From positions 3,906,001-3,970,000 of the forward strand of contig NZ_FNRX01000002.1 of assembly GCF_900105195.1 (NCBI RefSeq): a stretch of 64,000 bases of DNA, read 5' to 3'. The position numbers were made by a program, and so were the translations under genes. A model generated the notes under the pieces. The model saw only the letters and a program-made list of their open reading frames with translations, had not been told where the DNA came from and did no database searches. The stretch is from Rhodococcus pyridinivorans (GTDB lineage Bacteria; Actinomycetota; Actinomycetes; Mycobacteriales; Mycobacteriaceae). How positions within the stretch are numbered: the stretch's first letter is position 1; each line of letters starts with the position of its first letter. Shown piece by piece: positions 43,764 through 52,920 of the stretch.

Positions 43764-44544
43764 GGGGATCCTCCTCGCGGCTCGTCCGCAGGCATGCACC
43801 GTCCACTGTTCCAGATTCCGCGCGGGCTCGGAGAAATGCCCGGTAACGGCCCCGATCCCGGGCGCTCGACGGGCACGATCCCACACGTCCACGGCCGCGC
43901 TCCGGTTCGGTTGAGACCTTCACCTTTTCGCCCTTCGTGACGGATGTCACAGCATTATCGAGGTAGCTCCGAACGATTTGCCCGATCCCGGATCGCGCCC
44001 GAGACGGGGGCGCGCGAAAACCGTTGCGTACCAGCAGAAGCGAGAGGAAGCCGGCGACGGGTCCCTGACCCCTCAGGAAGTTACCGATCGGTGTTACTGC
44101 ACAGTACCGGCGGCCTCCGGGACCGGAGACCCCCTCCCCGACACCCGTTCCCGAGCGAAATCCTCTGCGCGCGAATGCCCGTGAGAGAAGTCGGCCACGA
44201 GCGCGCCGCCGATCGCCCCGCATGGAAGCAAAACGTGACAAACCCTCATGTTTCCTCCATGCTGTAATCCGAACGGAGCCTTCGCCCAGGGGGACGTGAC
44301 CGTCGCAACCGACGGCCGTAGCTGCGGAGACCTGTTCGAAACGGTCCTTCGGACACCGCGGATGTTGCCCGGTGGATCGACGACGAACACGCATGCCCAT
44401 GCCAACCACGAGGAGCCGACCGCTACATGTTCCCGCTCGCGTCGCCAACACGAGGCGTGGAAGGTAGGACCGGTTAGTTTGACTTCCTCATTGGGGTGGA
44501 GCTTCGAGACGCGCGCCCGATGCGTGCACAAACCATGGAGAACG
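43764..44544. other. long intergenic region upstream of the carboxylase
   Basis: About 780 bp without a credible gene. Frames on both strands lack family features or normal codon use. The last 300 bp probably hold the promoter and a long leader of the carboxylase gene; no riboswitch motif that I know is visible. CCGGTTAGTTTGACTTCCTC near 44472-44492 contains a TTGACT that could be a -35 box. Confidence 0.4.
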
Positions 44545-44556
44545 GTGGCAACGAGT

Positions 44557-47500
44557 ATGTTCAAGCGGATCGCAGTGGTCAATCGCGGTGAGGCGGCCGT
44601 ACGCCTCATCCGGGCAGTCCGGGAGCTCAACTCCGAGCACGGCTACGACATCAAGACGATCGCTCTGCACACCGATGCCGAGCGACGGGCGATGTTCGTC
44701 CGTCAGGCCGACGAAGGAGTGACCCTCCGGCCGTCGACGACGGCGGCGACCCCCTACCTCGATCATGCAGAACTCGAGCGTGCGCTCCTCGAGGCGAAGG
44801 CCGACGCCGTCTGGGTCGGCTGGGGCTTCGTCGCCGAGGACCCCGCCTTCGCCGAGCTGTGCGCCCGCCTCGGGATCACCTTCATCGGTCCCTCCGCCGA
44901 CGCCATGCGTCTGCTCGGCGACAAGGTCGAGGCGAAACTCCTCGCCGAGAAGGTCGGCGTTCCCGTCGCACCGTGGTCCGGTGGACCCGTCGATTCCCGC
45001 GCCGACGCGCGACGCCACGCGCAGGCCATCGGCTACCCGCTGATCATCAAGGCCCGCTCCGGCGGCGGTGGCCGTGGCATCCGCAAGGTCTACGCCGAAG
45101 ACGAGCTCGAGCTCGCCCTCGAGCGCACCCAGGGTGAGGCCGAGCGTTCCTTCGGCGACCCCGTCGTGTTCATCGAGCGTCTCGTCACCGACGCACGCCA
45201 CGTCGAGGTCCAGGTCATCGCCGACAAGCACGGCAACGTCTGGGCCCCGGGCGTGCGCGACTGCTCGATCCAGCGCAAGAACCAGAAGGTCATCGAGGAG
45301 TCCGCCTCGCCGCTGCTCACCAAGGAGCAGTCCGACCACCTGCGCACGGTCTCGGCCGATCTCGTCCGCGCCGCCGGCTACGCCGGTGCCGGCACCGTCG
45401 AGTACCTCTACCAGCCCGACCTGAAGATCTTCACCTTCCTCGAGGTCAACACGCGTCTCCAGGTCGAGCACCCCATCACCGAGGCCACGACCGGCATCGA
45501 CCTCGTGAAGCTGCAGATCCTCGTCGCCTCCGGCGAGAAGCTTCCCGGCGAGTGCCCCGGCGAGTTCGGGCACGCCGTCGAGGCCCGCCTGAACGCCGAG
45601 GACGCCGCCAACGGCTTCGCACCCGCTCCCGGCACCGTGCAGCTGCTCAAGTTCCCGCTCGGCTCCGGTCTGCGTGTCGACACCGGCATCGCCCAGGGCG
45701 ACGTCATTCCGCCCGACTACGACTCCATGGTCGCCAAGATCATCGCGTGGGGCCGCGACCGCGACGAGGCACTCGCCCGCCTGCGCACCGCTCTGCGCGA
45801 GACCACCGTCGTCCTCGACGGCGGCACGACGACCAAGTCGTTCCTGCTCGACCTGCTCGACCGTCCCGAGGTCATCGACGCCTCCGCCGACACCGGCTGG
45901 CTCGACCGCACCGGCGCCGGCGCCGAGACCGGTCCGTCCAAGGTCGCCGACGTCGCTCTGATCGCGACGGCCGTCGATGTCTACGACACCGACGAGGCCC
46001 ACGAGCGCTCCGCCTTCCTCGCCTCCGCCCGCGGCGGTCGGCCGCGTGCCGGACACGCCGTCGGACGCAAGATCGAGCTGAGCTACCAGGGCCAGGCCTA
46101 CGAGCTCGTCGTCGGCCAGGTCGGCCCGCACCGCTACCGGGTCGACACCGGTTCCGCCGAGTTCGACGTCGACGTCGAGCGGCTCGGCGACTACGAGTCG
46201 CGCCTGACCCTCGGCGGACGCCGCCACAACGTGGTGTCGATCGCCGGTCCGGCCCACTTCCTCGTCGAGGTCGACGGCATCAGCCACCAGATCAGCCAGG
46301 ACGAGGCCGGCGTGGTGCGCACCCCTGCCCCGGCCGTGGTCGTCGCGGTTCCCGTCGCCGTCGGTGACGAGGTCGAGGCCGGTCAGACCCTCGTCGTGCT
46401 CGAGTCGATGAAGATGGAGACCGCGGTCCGCGCTCCCTTCGCCGGCAAGGTCCGCGAGATCCTCGCCGTCGTCAACGCGCAGGTCGACGCGGGCGCCCCG
46501 CTTCTGCGGGTCGACCAGATCGTCGAGGAGGTCGTCACCGAGACCGTCGAGCGCGTGGAGTTCGCTGCACCGGCGCCCTCGCTCAGCGACGATGTCGCCG
46601 CCGACGCACTCGCTCGCCTCGACTCGCTCGCCGCTCTGGTCACCGGATACGACGTGTCCGCCGAGCGCACCGCGGCACTGCTCGCCGAGTACGAGCGTCT
46701 CTCCGGCTCGGTCGACTCGTGCGCGCTCGTCCGCGCCGAGCTCTCGCTGCTGACGACCTTCGCGGACGTGTGCGAACTGTCGCGCAACCGTCCGACCGAG
46801 GAGGAGAAGAACAGCGACGACCGGGTCCACAGCCCCCGCGAGTTCTTCCACGGCTACCTGCAGTCGCTCGACGTGGAGGTCGGGGGTCTGCCCGACAGCT
46901 TCCGCGCGCGTCTCGCCCGTGCCCTGCGGCACTACGACGTCCTGGAACTCGATCGCACCCCGGAGCTCGAGGAGGCCGTCTACCGGTTGTTCCTCGCGCT
47001 CGAGCGCATCGAGGCCCACGTCCCCGTGGTCACCTCGCTGCTCGACCGCTGGGTCGAGCGCGACGACACCGAGGTGGGGATCTCCCACGAGCTCAACGAA
47101 GTCCTCGACCGGCTGATCGTCGCGACCCAGGTCCGCTTCCCGGTCATCGGCGACACCGCCCGCAACCTGCGGTACCGCTACTTCGAGGAGCCGGTGATCC
47201 GCAAGGCCCGCGAGCAGGTCTACGACGGGGTCCGCGGTTCGCTCGCGTACCTCGCCGAGCATCCGCAGGCGACGGACTACGCGCAGCGCATCGATTCGCT
47301 GGTCGCCACACCCGAGCCGCTGATCGACCTTCTCGCACAGCAGATCACGCGTCCGGAGACCGTTCCGGGCCCGCTGCTCGAGGTCATCGCTCGCCGGGCG
47401 TACAAGATCCGCACCCTCGAGGACGTGCGTTCGTGCACCGTCGGCGGACACCAGTTCGTCACCGGCAACTTCGATCTGCGCGGCACGCGCCTGTACCTGA

Positions 47501-50034
47501 TCTCCGCCGAGGCCCCGCAGGCCGAGTTCGCGTCGCTGCTCGACGCCGTCGAGGAGTCGGCGGCCTCGGTTCCCGACACGAAGAACCTCGTGATCGACCT
47601 GTACCTCGCGTGGGACGACGCTCCGGCCGATGCCGACGCCCAGGCCGACGCGCTGCGCGCTGAACTCGCCGCACGCCCGGTGACCGGCGTGGCCCGTCGC
47701 GTGACCGTGACGGTCTGCCACACCGACACGGCCGAAGAGCACGTGTTCACCTTCCGCCCCTACGAGACCGGATACGCGGAGGAGACCAACATCCGCGACA
47801 TCCACCCGCTCACGGGTCAGCGTCTGGATCTGTGGCGCCTGAAGAACTTCGACGGCACCCGCCTGCCCGCCAACCCGGACACCTACCTGTATCACCTGGT
47901 GTCGCAGGACAATCCGTCCGATGAGCGGTTCATCGCCCTCGCCGAGGTGCGCGACCTGACGCCGCAGCGCGACGAGTCCGGTCGCATCGTCGGACTGCCG
48001 GCCTTCGAACGCGCTCTCGCGAGCTCGCTCGACGGCATGCGACGCGCCCAGGCCAACCGCGGCGGGCGACGTCTCGACGCGAACCGCGTGGTGCTCTACG
48101 TGTGGCCCGCCGTCGATCTCGACATGGAGGACCTACGCCGCATCGGCCGCAACGCCGCGCCGCTGACCGTGGGTGCCGGACTCGAGGAGATCACCGTCAT
48201 CGGGTCGTGGCGTGATCGCCAGGACGAGCCGGCACGCGAGGTCGCCCTGCGCTTCTCGTACCGCTCCGGTGCGGGCGTCATCGTGCGGGTCACCGAGCCG
48301 CCGAAGGAGCCGCTGAAGCCGCTCGACGAGTACACCCAGAAGGTCCAGCGGTCCCGTGCCCGCGGCACCGTCTACCCGTACGAGCTGATCCCGCTGCTCA
48401 CCGGCGGCGAGGGCACCTTCGTCGAGTACGACTTCGACGAGCAGGGCACCCTCGTGCCCGTCGACCGCCCCTACGGCCGCAACACCGCGGGTCTGATCGT
48501 CGGCGTCGTCGACACCCCGACCCCGCGGTACCCCGAGGGCATGAAGCGCGTCACGCTGTTCGGTGATCCCACCAAGGCGCTGGGCACCGTCGCGGAGGCC
48601 GAGTGCTCCCGTGTGGTCGCCGCGATCGACCTGGCGGAGAGCCTGAACGCTCCCGTCGAGTGGTTCGCGCTGTCGTCCGGCGCGACGATCTCCATGGACT
48701 CGGGCACCGAGAACATGGACTGGGTGTCGCGCGGTCTGCGTCGCATCATCACATTCACGCAGAACGGCGGCGAGATCAACGTCGTGGTCACCGGCATCAA
48801 TGTCGGCGCGCAGCCGTACTGGAACGCCGAGGCGACGATGCTCATGCACACCAAGGGCATCCTCGTGATGACCCCGGACAGCGCCATGGTGCTCACCGGC
48901 AAGCAGTCGCTCGATTACTCGGGTGGCGTCTCCGCCGAGGACAACTTCGGTATCGGTGGCTACGACCGCGTCATGGGCCCCAACGGTCAGGCGCAGTACT
49001 GGGCCCCCAACCTCAGGGCCGCCATCGAGACGCTGTTCGCGCACTACGCCCACGCCTACGTCGCGCCGGGCGAGCGCTTCCCGCGCAAGGCCGCGTCCAC
49101 CGACCCGGTCGACCGCAACGTGTGCGTGTACCCGCACGTGCATCCGTCCAGCGACTTCACCACCGTGGGCGACATCTTCTCGTCCGAGACCAACCCGGAT
49201 CGCAAGAAGCCGTTCGACATCCGTACGGTGATGCGCTCGGTGGTCGACCAGGACCACGCTGTGCTCGAACGGTGGGCCGACATGGCCGACGCCGACACCT
49301 CGGTCGTGTTCGACGCGCACCTGGGCGGAAACCCGGTGACGGTCATCGGCATCGAGTCCCGCGCGATCCCGCGCAAGGGCTGGTTCCCCGCCGACGGACC
49401 GGACCAGTGGACCTCGGGCACGCTGTTCCCCAAGTCGTCGAAGAAGACGGCACGGGCGATCAACGCGGCGAGCGGCAACCGTCCGCTCGTGGTGCTCGCC
49501 AACCTGTCGGGCTTCGACGGCTCCCCCGAGTCGCTGCGCAACCTGCAGCTCGAGTACGGCGCCGAGATCGGCCGGGCCATCGTCAACTTCGACGGTCCGA
49601 TCGTGTTCGTCGTGGTCTCCCGCTACCACGGTGGTGCCTTCGTGGTGTTCTCGGGCGCACTGAACGAGAACATGGAAGTCCTCGCCGTGGAGGGTTCGTT
49701 CGCCTCGGTGCTCGGTGGCGCTCCGGCGGCTGCGGTGGTCTTCACCCGCGACGTCAACAAGCGCACCGCGAGCGATCCGCGGGTCGTGGAACTCGAGGCG
49801 CAGCTGCGGGCCGCCGAGGACGGCGACAAGGCACGATTGGGCGTCGAGCTCACCGCTCTGCGCACCGCGGTGCGGTCGGAGAAGCTCGGTGAGGTGGCAG
49901 CCGAGTTCGAGGCGATCCACAACATCCAGCGCGCACAGCAGGTCGGCTCGGTCGACGCGATCGTGCCGGCGGTCGAGCTGCGGCCGCAGATCATCGCGGC
50001 CGTCGAGCGCGGCATGGCACGCACGCTCGCGTAA
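44557..50034 (+). CDS. single-chain biotin-dependent acyl-CoA (acetyl/propionyl) carboxylase
   Basis: A 1,825-residue fusion of all carboxylase activities. Residues 1 to about 450 are the biotin carboxylase (IAVVNRGEAAVRLIRA, ATP-grasp loop GGGRGIRK, and FLEVNTRLQVEHPITE). The biotin carrier domain has VLESMKMETAV with biotinylated Lys619. A helical central region follows, then the N and C carboxyltransferase domains (FVEYDFDEQGTLVPVDRPYG, TVGDIFSSETNPDRKKPFDI, VLANLSGFDGSPESLRN). This is the order of eukaryotic ACC and of the bacterial YCC type. It likely carboxylates acetyl- or propionyl-CoA for fatty or mycolic acid synthesis. An in-frame GTG at 44545 is an alternative start. Confidence 0.9.
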   Translation: MFKRIAVVNRGEAAVRLIRAVRELNSEHGYDIKTIALHTDAERRAMFVRQADEGVTLRPSTTAATPYLDHAELERALLEAKADAVWVGWGFVAEDPAFAELCARLGITFIGPSADAMRLLGDKVEAKLLAEKVGVPVAPWSGGPVDSRADARRHAQAIGYPLIIKARSGGGGRGIRKVYAEDELELALERTQGEAERSFGDPVVFIERLVTDARHVEVQVIADKHGNVWAPGVRDCSIQRKNQKVIEESASPLLTKEQSDHLRTVSADLVRAAGYAGAGTVEYLYQPDLKIFTFLEVNTRLQVEHPITEATTGIDLVKLQILVASGEKLPGECPGEFGHAVEARLNAEDAANGFAPAPGTVQLLKFPLGSGLRVDTGIAQGDVIPPDYDSMVAKIIAWGRDRDEALARLRTALRETTVVLDGGTTTKSFLLDLLDRPEVIDASADTGWLDRTGAGAETGPSKVADVALIATAVDVYDTDEAHERSAFLASARGGRPRAGHAVGRKIELSYQGQAYELVVGQVGPHRYRVDTGSAEFDVDVERLGDYESRLTLGGRRHNVVSIAGPAHFLVEVDGISHQISQDEAGVVRTPAPAVVVAVPVAVGDEVEAGQTLVVLESMKMETAVRAPFAGKVREILAVVNAQVDAGAPLLRVDQIVEEVVTETVERVEFAAPAPSLSDDVAADALARLDSLAALVTGYDVSAERTAALLAEYERLSGSVDSCALVRAELSLLTTFADVCELSRNRPTEEEKNSDDRVHSPREFFHGYLQSLDVEVGGLPDSFRARLARALRHYDVLELDRTPELEEAVYRLFLALERIEAHVPVVTSLLDRWVERDDTEVGISHELNEVLDRLIVATQVRFPVIGDTARNLRYRYFEEPVIRKAREQVYDGVRGSLAYLAEHPQATDYAQRIDSLVATPEPLIDLLAQQITRPETVPGPLLEVIARRAYKIRTLEDVRSCTVGGHQFVTGNFDLRGTRLYLISAEAPQAEFASLLDAVEESAASVPDTKNLVIDLYLAWDDAPADADAQADALRAELAARPVTGVARRVTVTVCHTDTAEEHVFTFRPYETGYAEETNIRDIHPLTGQRLDLWRLKNFDGTRLPANPDTYLYHLVSQDNPSDERFIALAEVRDLTPQRDESGRIVGLPAFERALASSLDGMRRAQANRGGRRLDANRVVLYVWPAVDLDMEDLRRIGRNAAPLTVGAGLEEITVIGSWRDRQDEPAREVALRFSYRSGAGVIVRVTEPPKEPLKPLDEYTQKVQRSRARGTVYPYELIPLLTGGEGTFVEYDFDEQGTLVPVDRPYGRNTAGLIVGVVDTPTPRYPEGMKRVTLFGDPTKALGTVAEAECSRVVAAIDLAESLNAPVEWFALSSGATISMDSGTENMDWVSRGLRRIITFTQNGGEINVVVTGINVGAQPYWNAEATMLMHTKGILVMTPDSAMVLTGKQSLDYSGGVSAEDNFGIGGYDRVMGPNGQAQYWAPNLRAAIETLFAHYAHAYVAPGERFPRKAASTDPVDRNVCVYPHVHPSSDFTTVGDIFSSETNPDRKKPFDIRTVMRSVVDQDHAVLERWADMADADTSVVFDAHLGGNPVTVIGIESRAIPRKGWFPADGPDQWTSGTLFPKSSKKTARAINAASGNRPLVVLANLSGFDGSPESLRNLQLEYGAEIGRAIVNFDGPIVFVVVSRYHGGAFVVFSGALNENMEVLAVEGSFASVLGGAPAAAVVFTRDVNKRTASDPRVVELEAQLRAAEDGDKARLGVELTALRTAVRSEKLGEVAAEFEAIHNIQRAQQVGSVDAIVPAVELRPQIIAAVERGMARTLA

Positions 50035-50049
50035 CCCACGCAACGAGAG

Positions 50050-50084
50050 CGAGACCCCACCGGAACACTTCCGGTGGGGTCTCG
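50050..50084. terminator. strong bidirectional terminator hairpin
   Basis: CGAGACCCCACCGGAA (50050-50065) and TTCCGGTGGGGTCTCG (50069-50084) form a perfect 16-bp stem with a 3-base loop, 15 bp after the carboxylase stop and before the end of the convergent small gene. Confidence 0.9.
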
Positions 50085-50107
50085 TCGTCGTGGGGCCGTC
50101 GTGCGGG

Positions 50108-50497
50108 TCAGTCGTCGTGATCGTCGTCCCGGTCGTCGTCCCGGTCGTCGTCGTGCACATCGTCACAGCGGTCGTCCCACGCGTCGTAGAAGTCCTCGAC
50201 GTGGTCCGGCACCGTGTCGTCCCAGTCCTCGAACCACGCGTCGCAGCTCGTGACGTCGATGTAGGGGATGTCGGTGGGCAGGTCACCCGGCCCCGCATCC
50301 CGGGCCGGGTCGACGCCCGCCCGAACAGTTCCATCCGGGCCGCCGGTCGTCGTCTCGTCCACCACGCGGGCGACGGTGAACGACGACGGTTCGGAGGGAG
50401 CGGACTCACCTCGGTTCGCCGACACGAAACCGACGGTGCCGGCCGTCATCGCGACCGCTACAGCGGTCACGGCCCATGCGGTGCGGCTCATCGCCAT
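50108..50497 (-). CDS. small exported protein with Asp/His-rich tail
   Basis: A 129-residue protein. ATG 50497 follows GAGGAG. An N-terminal signal or anchor helix (WAVTAVAVAMTAGTVGFV) is followed by a Ser/Pro/Gly-rich linker, then DVTSCDAWFEDWDDTVPDHV and a second Cys (DDRC). The last 18 residues are nearly all Asp with His and Arg, an extreme acidic tail encoded by repeated GTC/GTCGTC triplets on the plus strand. It could bind calcium or transition metals outside the cell. No known family. Confidence 0.75.
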   Translation of the reverse strand: MAMSRTAWAVTAVAVAMTAGTVGFVSANRGESAPSEPSSFTVARVVDETTTGGPDGTVRAGVDPARDAGPGDLPTDIPYIDVTSCDAWFEDWDDTVPDHVEDFYDAWDDRCDDVHDDDRDDDRDDDHDD

Positions 50498-50588
50498 GAT
50501 CGTTCTCCTCGACTCGGTGTTCGTCCTGGTCACCGGTAACTTTGGCGCACGACGATGAGGGGTCGATGAGCCGAAGATGACGAAACCT

Positions 50589-51368
50589 TCATCCGAGACG
50601 CGTACGGATCCACTCGACCAGGATCCTGGCTACCTCGTGAGGAGCCTCCGGGACGAGGGCGTGCCCGCAAGCCGGCACGACGGCCGTGGAGACGAGTTCG
50701 CTCCCGAACTCGTCGACGAGCTCACCTCGGGTCTCCGCGGGCCGGAAAACGTCCTCTCCTGCTTGTACGTCGAGCAGAGGTGACGGCGCCACCGTCCACC
50801 ACGATTCCTTGTCGGTCGCGGCCATCGCTGCCCGCTGCGACACGATCGCGTCGGGCCACCACCCGTCGAGCCACACCGCCGGATCGTGTCCTGCGGCGAA
50901 GAAGACGTCGCGCAGGTGCACGAGTCGTTCGTGGTCGGGAAGCGAGAGGTCGGAGCACTTGGCGACACGCTCGGTCAGCGAAGCCGGAAACCGGCGGGCC
51001 CCGGCGGCGAGCACGGCGACCCCCCGGACGAGTTCGGGCCGGTCGGCGGCGAGTACCCGGGCCACGTAGTGCCCGAACGCATGACCGGCCACAACAGCGG
51101 GTGCGGCGTCGAAATGCTCGATGACGGCGGCGACGTCGCCCGCGAGATCGTGCAGGTCGAGACCGGTCATGGGTCCGCGGCTGCTGCCGATACCCCGGGG
51201 TTGCGGTCGCAGAGCGGTGAATCCCGCTGCGGCGAGGTCGCTCGCGATCGAATCGAATTCGTAGGAGTCGCGCCCGAGGGAGGGCAGCAGGACGACTGCC
51301 GGCCCTTCCCCGTCGAGACGTACCTCGAGTTCGGCCACCGGTGTTTCGACAAGACGAGTGTTGCTCAC
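50589..51368 (-). CDS. alpha/beta hydrolase fold protein with Ala at the nucleophile position
   Basis: A 259-residue alpha/beta hydrolase. The oxyanion region VLLPSLGRDSYEFD and the final CGHALVPEAPHEVA (His) are as expected. The nucleophile elbow, normally GxSxG, reads GHAFG with Ala97 in place of Ser. Many related sequences carry a GHAFGN/H elbow, so this may be a natural sub-family that does not use a classical triad rather than a mutation. Substrate unknown. Cytoplasmic; single-gene unit, convergent with nothing nearby. Confidence 0.85.
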   Translation of the reverse strand: MSNTRLVETPVAELEVRLDGEGPAVVLLPSLGRDSYEFDSIASDLAAAGFTALRPQPRGIGSSRGPMTGLDLHDLAGDVAAVIEHFDAAPAVVAGHAFGHYVARVLAADRPELVRGVAVLAAGARRFPASLTERVAKCSDLSLPDHERLVHLRDVFFAAGHDPAVWLDGWWPDAIVSQRAAMAATDKESWWTVAPSPLLDVQAGEDVFRPAETRGELVDEFGSELVSTAVVPACGHALVPEAPHEVARILVEWIRTRLG

Positions 51369-52040
51369 GGGGCCATCCTCTCATCGCCGGAAAGACCTGT
51401 GCTTCGCCACAACGACCCTCTGCAGTGTCGAGAATCACACCGACGCCAGGTGTGGCGCGTTTTCGAACGGGGAGTACCAACGAGCTCGTCTTGGTCGAGC
51501 TTCGGCGGCACGGAGTGCGTCTCTCCCCGACAGGCGTCAAGCGACCGCCCACGGTAGGAAATCGACTCCGAATCCCTTCATCTGCAATTACTTTCGGGAC
51601 CATGCGCGAAACACGTTCGCGTCCACGCCATGTGCACACAGTTGTACCTGACTCCCCGGTAGCACGTTGTGCCATTCTGGAGCAGTCCGATTCGTGCAGG
51701 CTGTACGTCCGGATGGATACGAACATTCAGCATGTTCGTACCGTGGGGTAACCCCGAACCTTCGTCGAATATGATTGTGCTCCAATACTTCTCGAACTAC
51801 TTGGACAAATTGACGAAATTCGAGACTCGAATTGTTTCTGGTGACAACATCATCGAGGTAGTGCATGATTGGTGCCGCAGGGAGTTATGAGCCAATGAAG
51901 GCTCGTTTCGGGGGACACGCGTTCGAGTCAGGGGGATTCGAAACGTGCTCCTCCACAGAGAAATCAACGCGCAAGGGGCGTTTGTGCGACGTCGGCGAAC
52001 AGCCGCGCCCGTCGCCCCCTCGCACAGCGAGGAGATCAGC
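51369..52040. other. intergenic region, AT-rich in its second half
   Basis: A 672-bp gap upstream of the FabG/KAS III pair. From about 51,580 to 51,900 the base composition falls clearly below the rest of the window, with runs such as TTGACGAAATTCGAGACTCG. It may contain a strong regulated promoter, a small gene (see 51771-51890) or a transferred scrap. No RNA family motif is recognised. Confidence 0.4.
51771..51890 (+). CDS. possible 39-aa small protein
   Basis: ATG at 51771 opens a 39-codon frame beginning MIVLQYFSNYLDKLTKFETR and ending DWCRREL. Its codons are AT-rich, unlike any neighbour, and no strong ribosome site precedes it. It could be a small foreign gene, a leader peptide or chance. 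Nothing similar is known to me. Confidence 0.25.
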   Translation: MIVLQYFSNYLDKLTKFETRIVSGDNIIEVVHDWCRREL

Positions 52041-52874
52041 ATGACCAGCACCATCGAACCCAGCTCGCAGATCGCTGCCGGCGGAAACAAACTCCGCGGA
52101 CGCGTCGCCTTCGTCACCGGCGGCACACGCGGCATCGGTGCGGCGATCAGCCGCAGCCTGGCGAGCCAGGGCGCCGCCGTCGCCGCAGGCTACGGACGCA
52201 ACACCGCCCAGGCGGATCAGTTCCTCGCAGACCTGAACGAGACGGGCCGCAAGGACGTCCGTTACTCCGTGCACCGCGGTGACGTCGCGAACGCCGACGA
52301 CTGCCGACGCACCATCGACGAGGTCATCGAAACGCACGGCCGTCTCGACATCCTGATCAACAACGCCGGCATCACCATCGACCGCACGGTGCTGAAGATG
52401 CAGGACGAGGACTGGGACACCGTCATCGGCGTGAACCTCTCGGGTGCGTTCTACCTGGCGCAGGCCGCACTGCGCCACATGCTCGAGCGTGGCACCGGAC
52501 GCATCGTCAACGTCTCCTCCGTCATCGGCGAGACCGGCAACATCGGCCAGGCCAACTACGCGGCATCGAAGGCCGGCCTGTTCGGTCTCACCAAGACCCT
52601 CGCCAAGGAAGCGGCCTTCTACCTGGCCAAGAACGACAAGCTGGACCCGAACGGCATCGGCGTCACCGTCAACACCGTCACCCCGGGCTTCGTCGCCACC
52701 GAGATGGTCGAGGCCATCCCCGAGAAGGTTCTCGCACGCATCACCGACACCATCCCCGTGAAACGACTGGCCGACCCGCAGGAGATCGCCCGGGTCGTGC
52801 ACTTCCTCGCCGCGGACGCCTCCTCGTACATCACCGGTCAGGTATGGGGCGTCAACGGCGGCCTGGACATGTGA
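52041..52874 (+). CDS. SDR oxidoreductase, acetoacetyl-CoA/3-oxoacyl-ACP reductase (FabG/PhaB-like)
   Basis: A 277-residue classical SDR. The NADPH motif is TGGTRGIG, the central NNAG is in DILINNAGITIDRTV, and the catalytic Ser and YxxxK are in VNVSSVIGETGNIGQANYAA with SKAGL. The DRTVLKM segment and GQANYAASKAG block are those of PhaB/FabG acetoacetyl-CoA reductases. ATG 52041 follows GAGGAG. The next gene, an extended KAS III-type synthase, starts 46 bp downstream, so the pair likely makes and reduces a 3-oxoacyl product. Confidence 0.88.
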   Translation: MTSTIEPSSQIAAGGNKLRGRVAFVTGGTRGIGAAISRSLASQGAAVAAGYGRNTAQADQFLADLNETGRKDVRYSVHRGDVANADDCRRTIDEVIETHGRLDILINNAGITIDRTVLKMQDEDWDTVIGVNLSGAFYLAQAALRHMLERGTGRIVNVSSVIGETGNIGQANYAASKAGLFGLTKTLAKEAAFYLAKNDKLDPNGIGVTVNTVTPGFVATEMVEAIPEKVLARITDTIPVKRLADPQEIARVVHFLAADASSYITGQVWGVNGGLDM

Positions 52875-52920
52875 TCCGGTCTCCCCACCCACTACTTCGA
52901 ATCGAACGGTCCCCTCGCAC

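Noticed and set aside
44488..47895. Minus-strand open frame of 1,135 codons opposite the carboxylase
   Set aside because: Antisense shadow of the single-chain carboxylase; low-complexity Gly/Val/Asp composition and no domain.
44557..50034. Pyruvate carboxylase
   Set aside because: The carboxyltransferase domains are of the acyl-CoA (AccD/AccA) type, located after the carrier domain, not the pyruvate-binding barrel.
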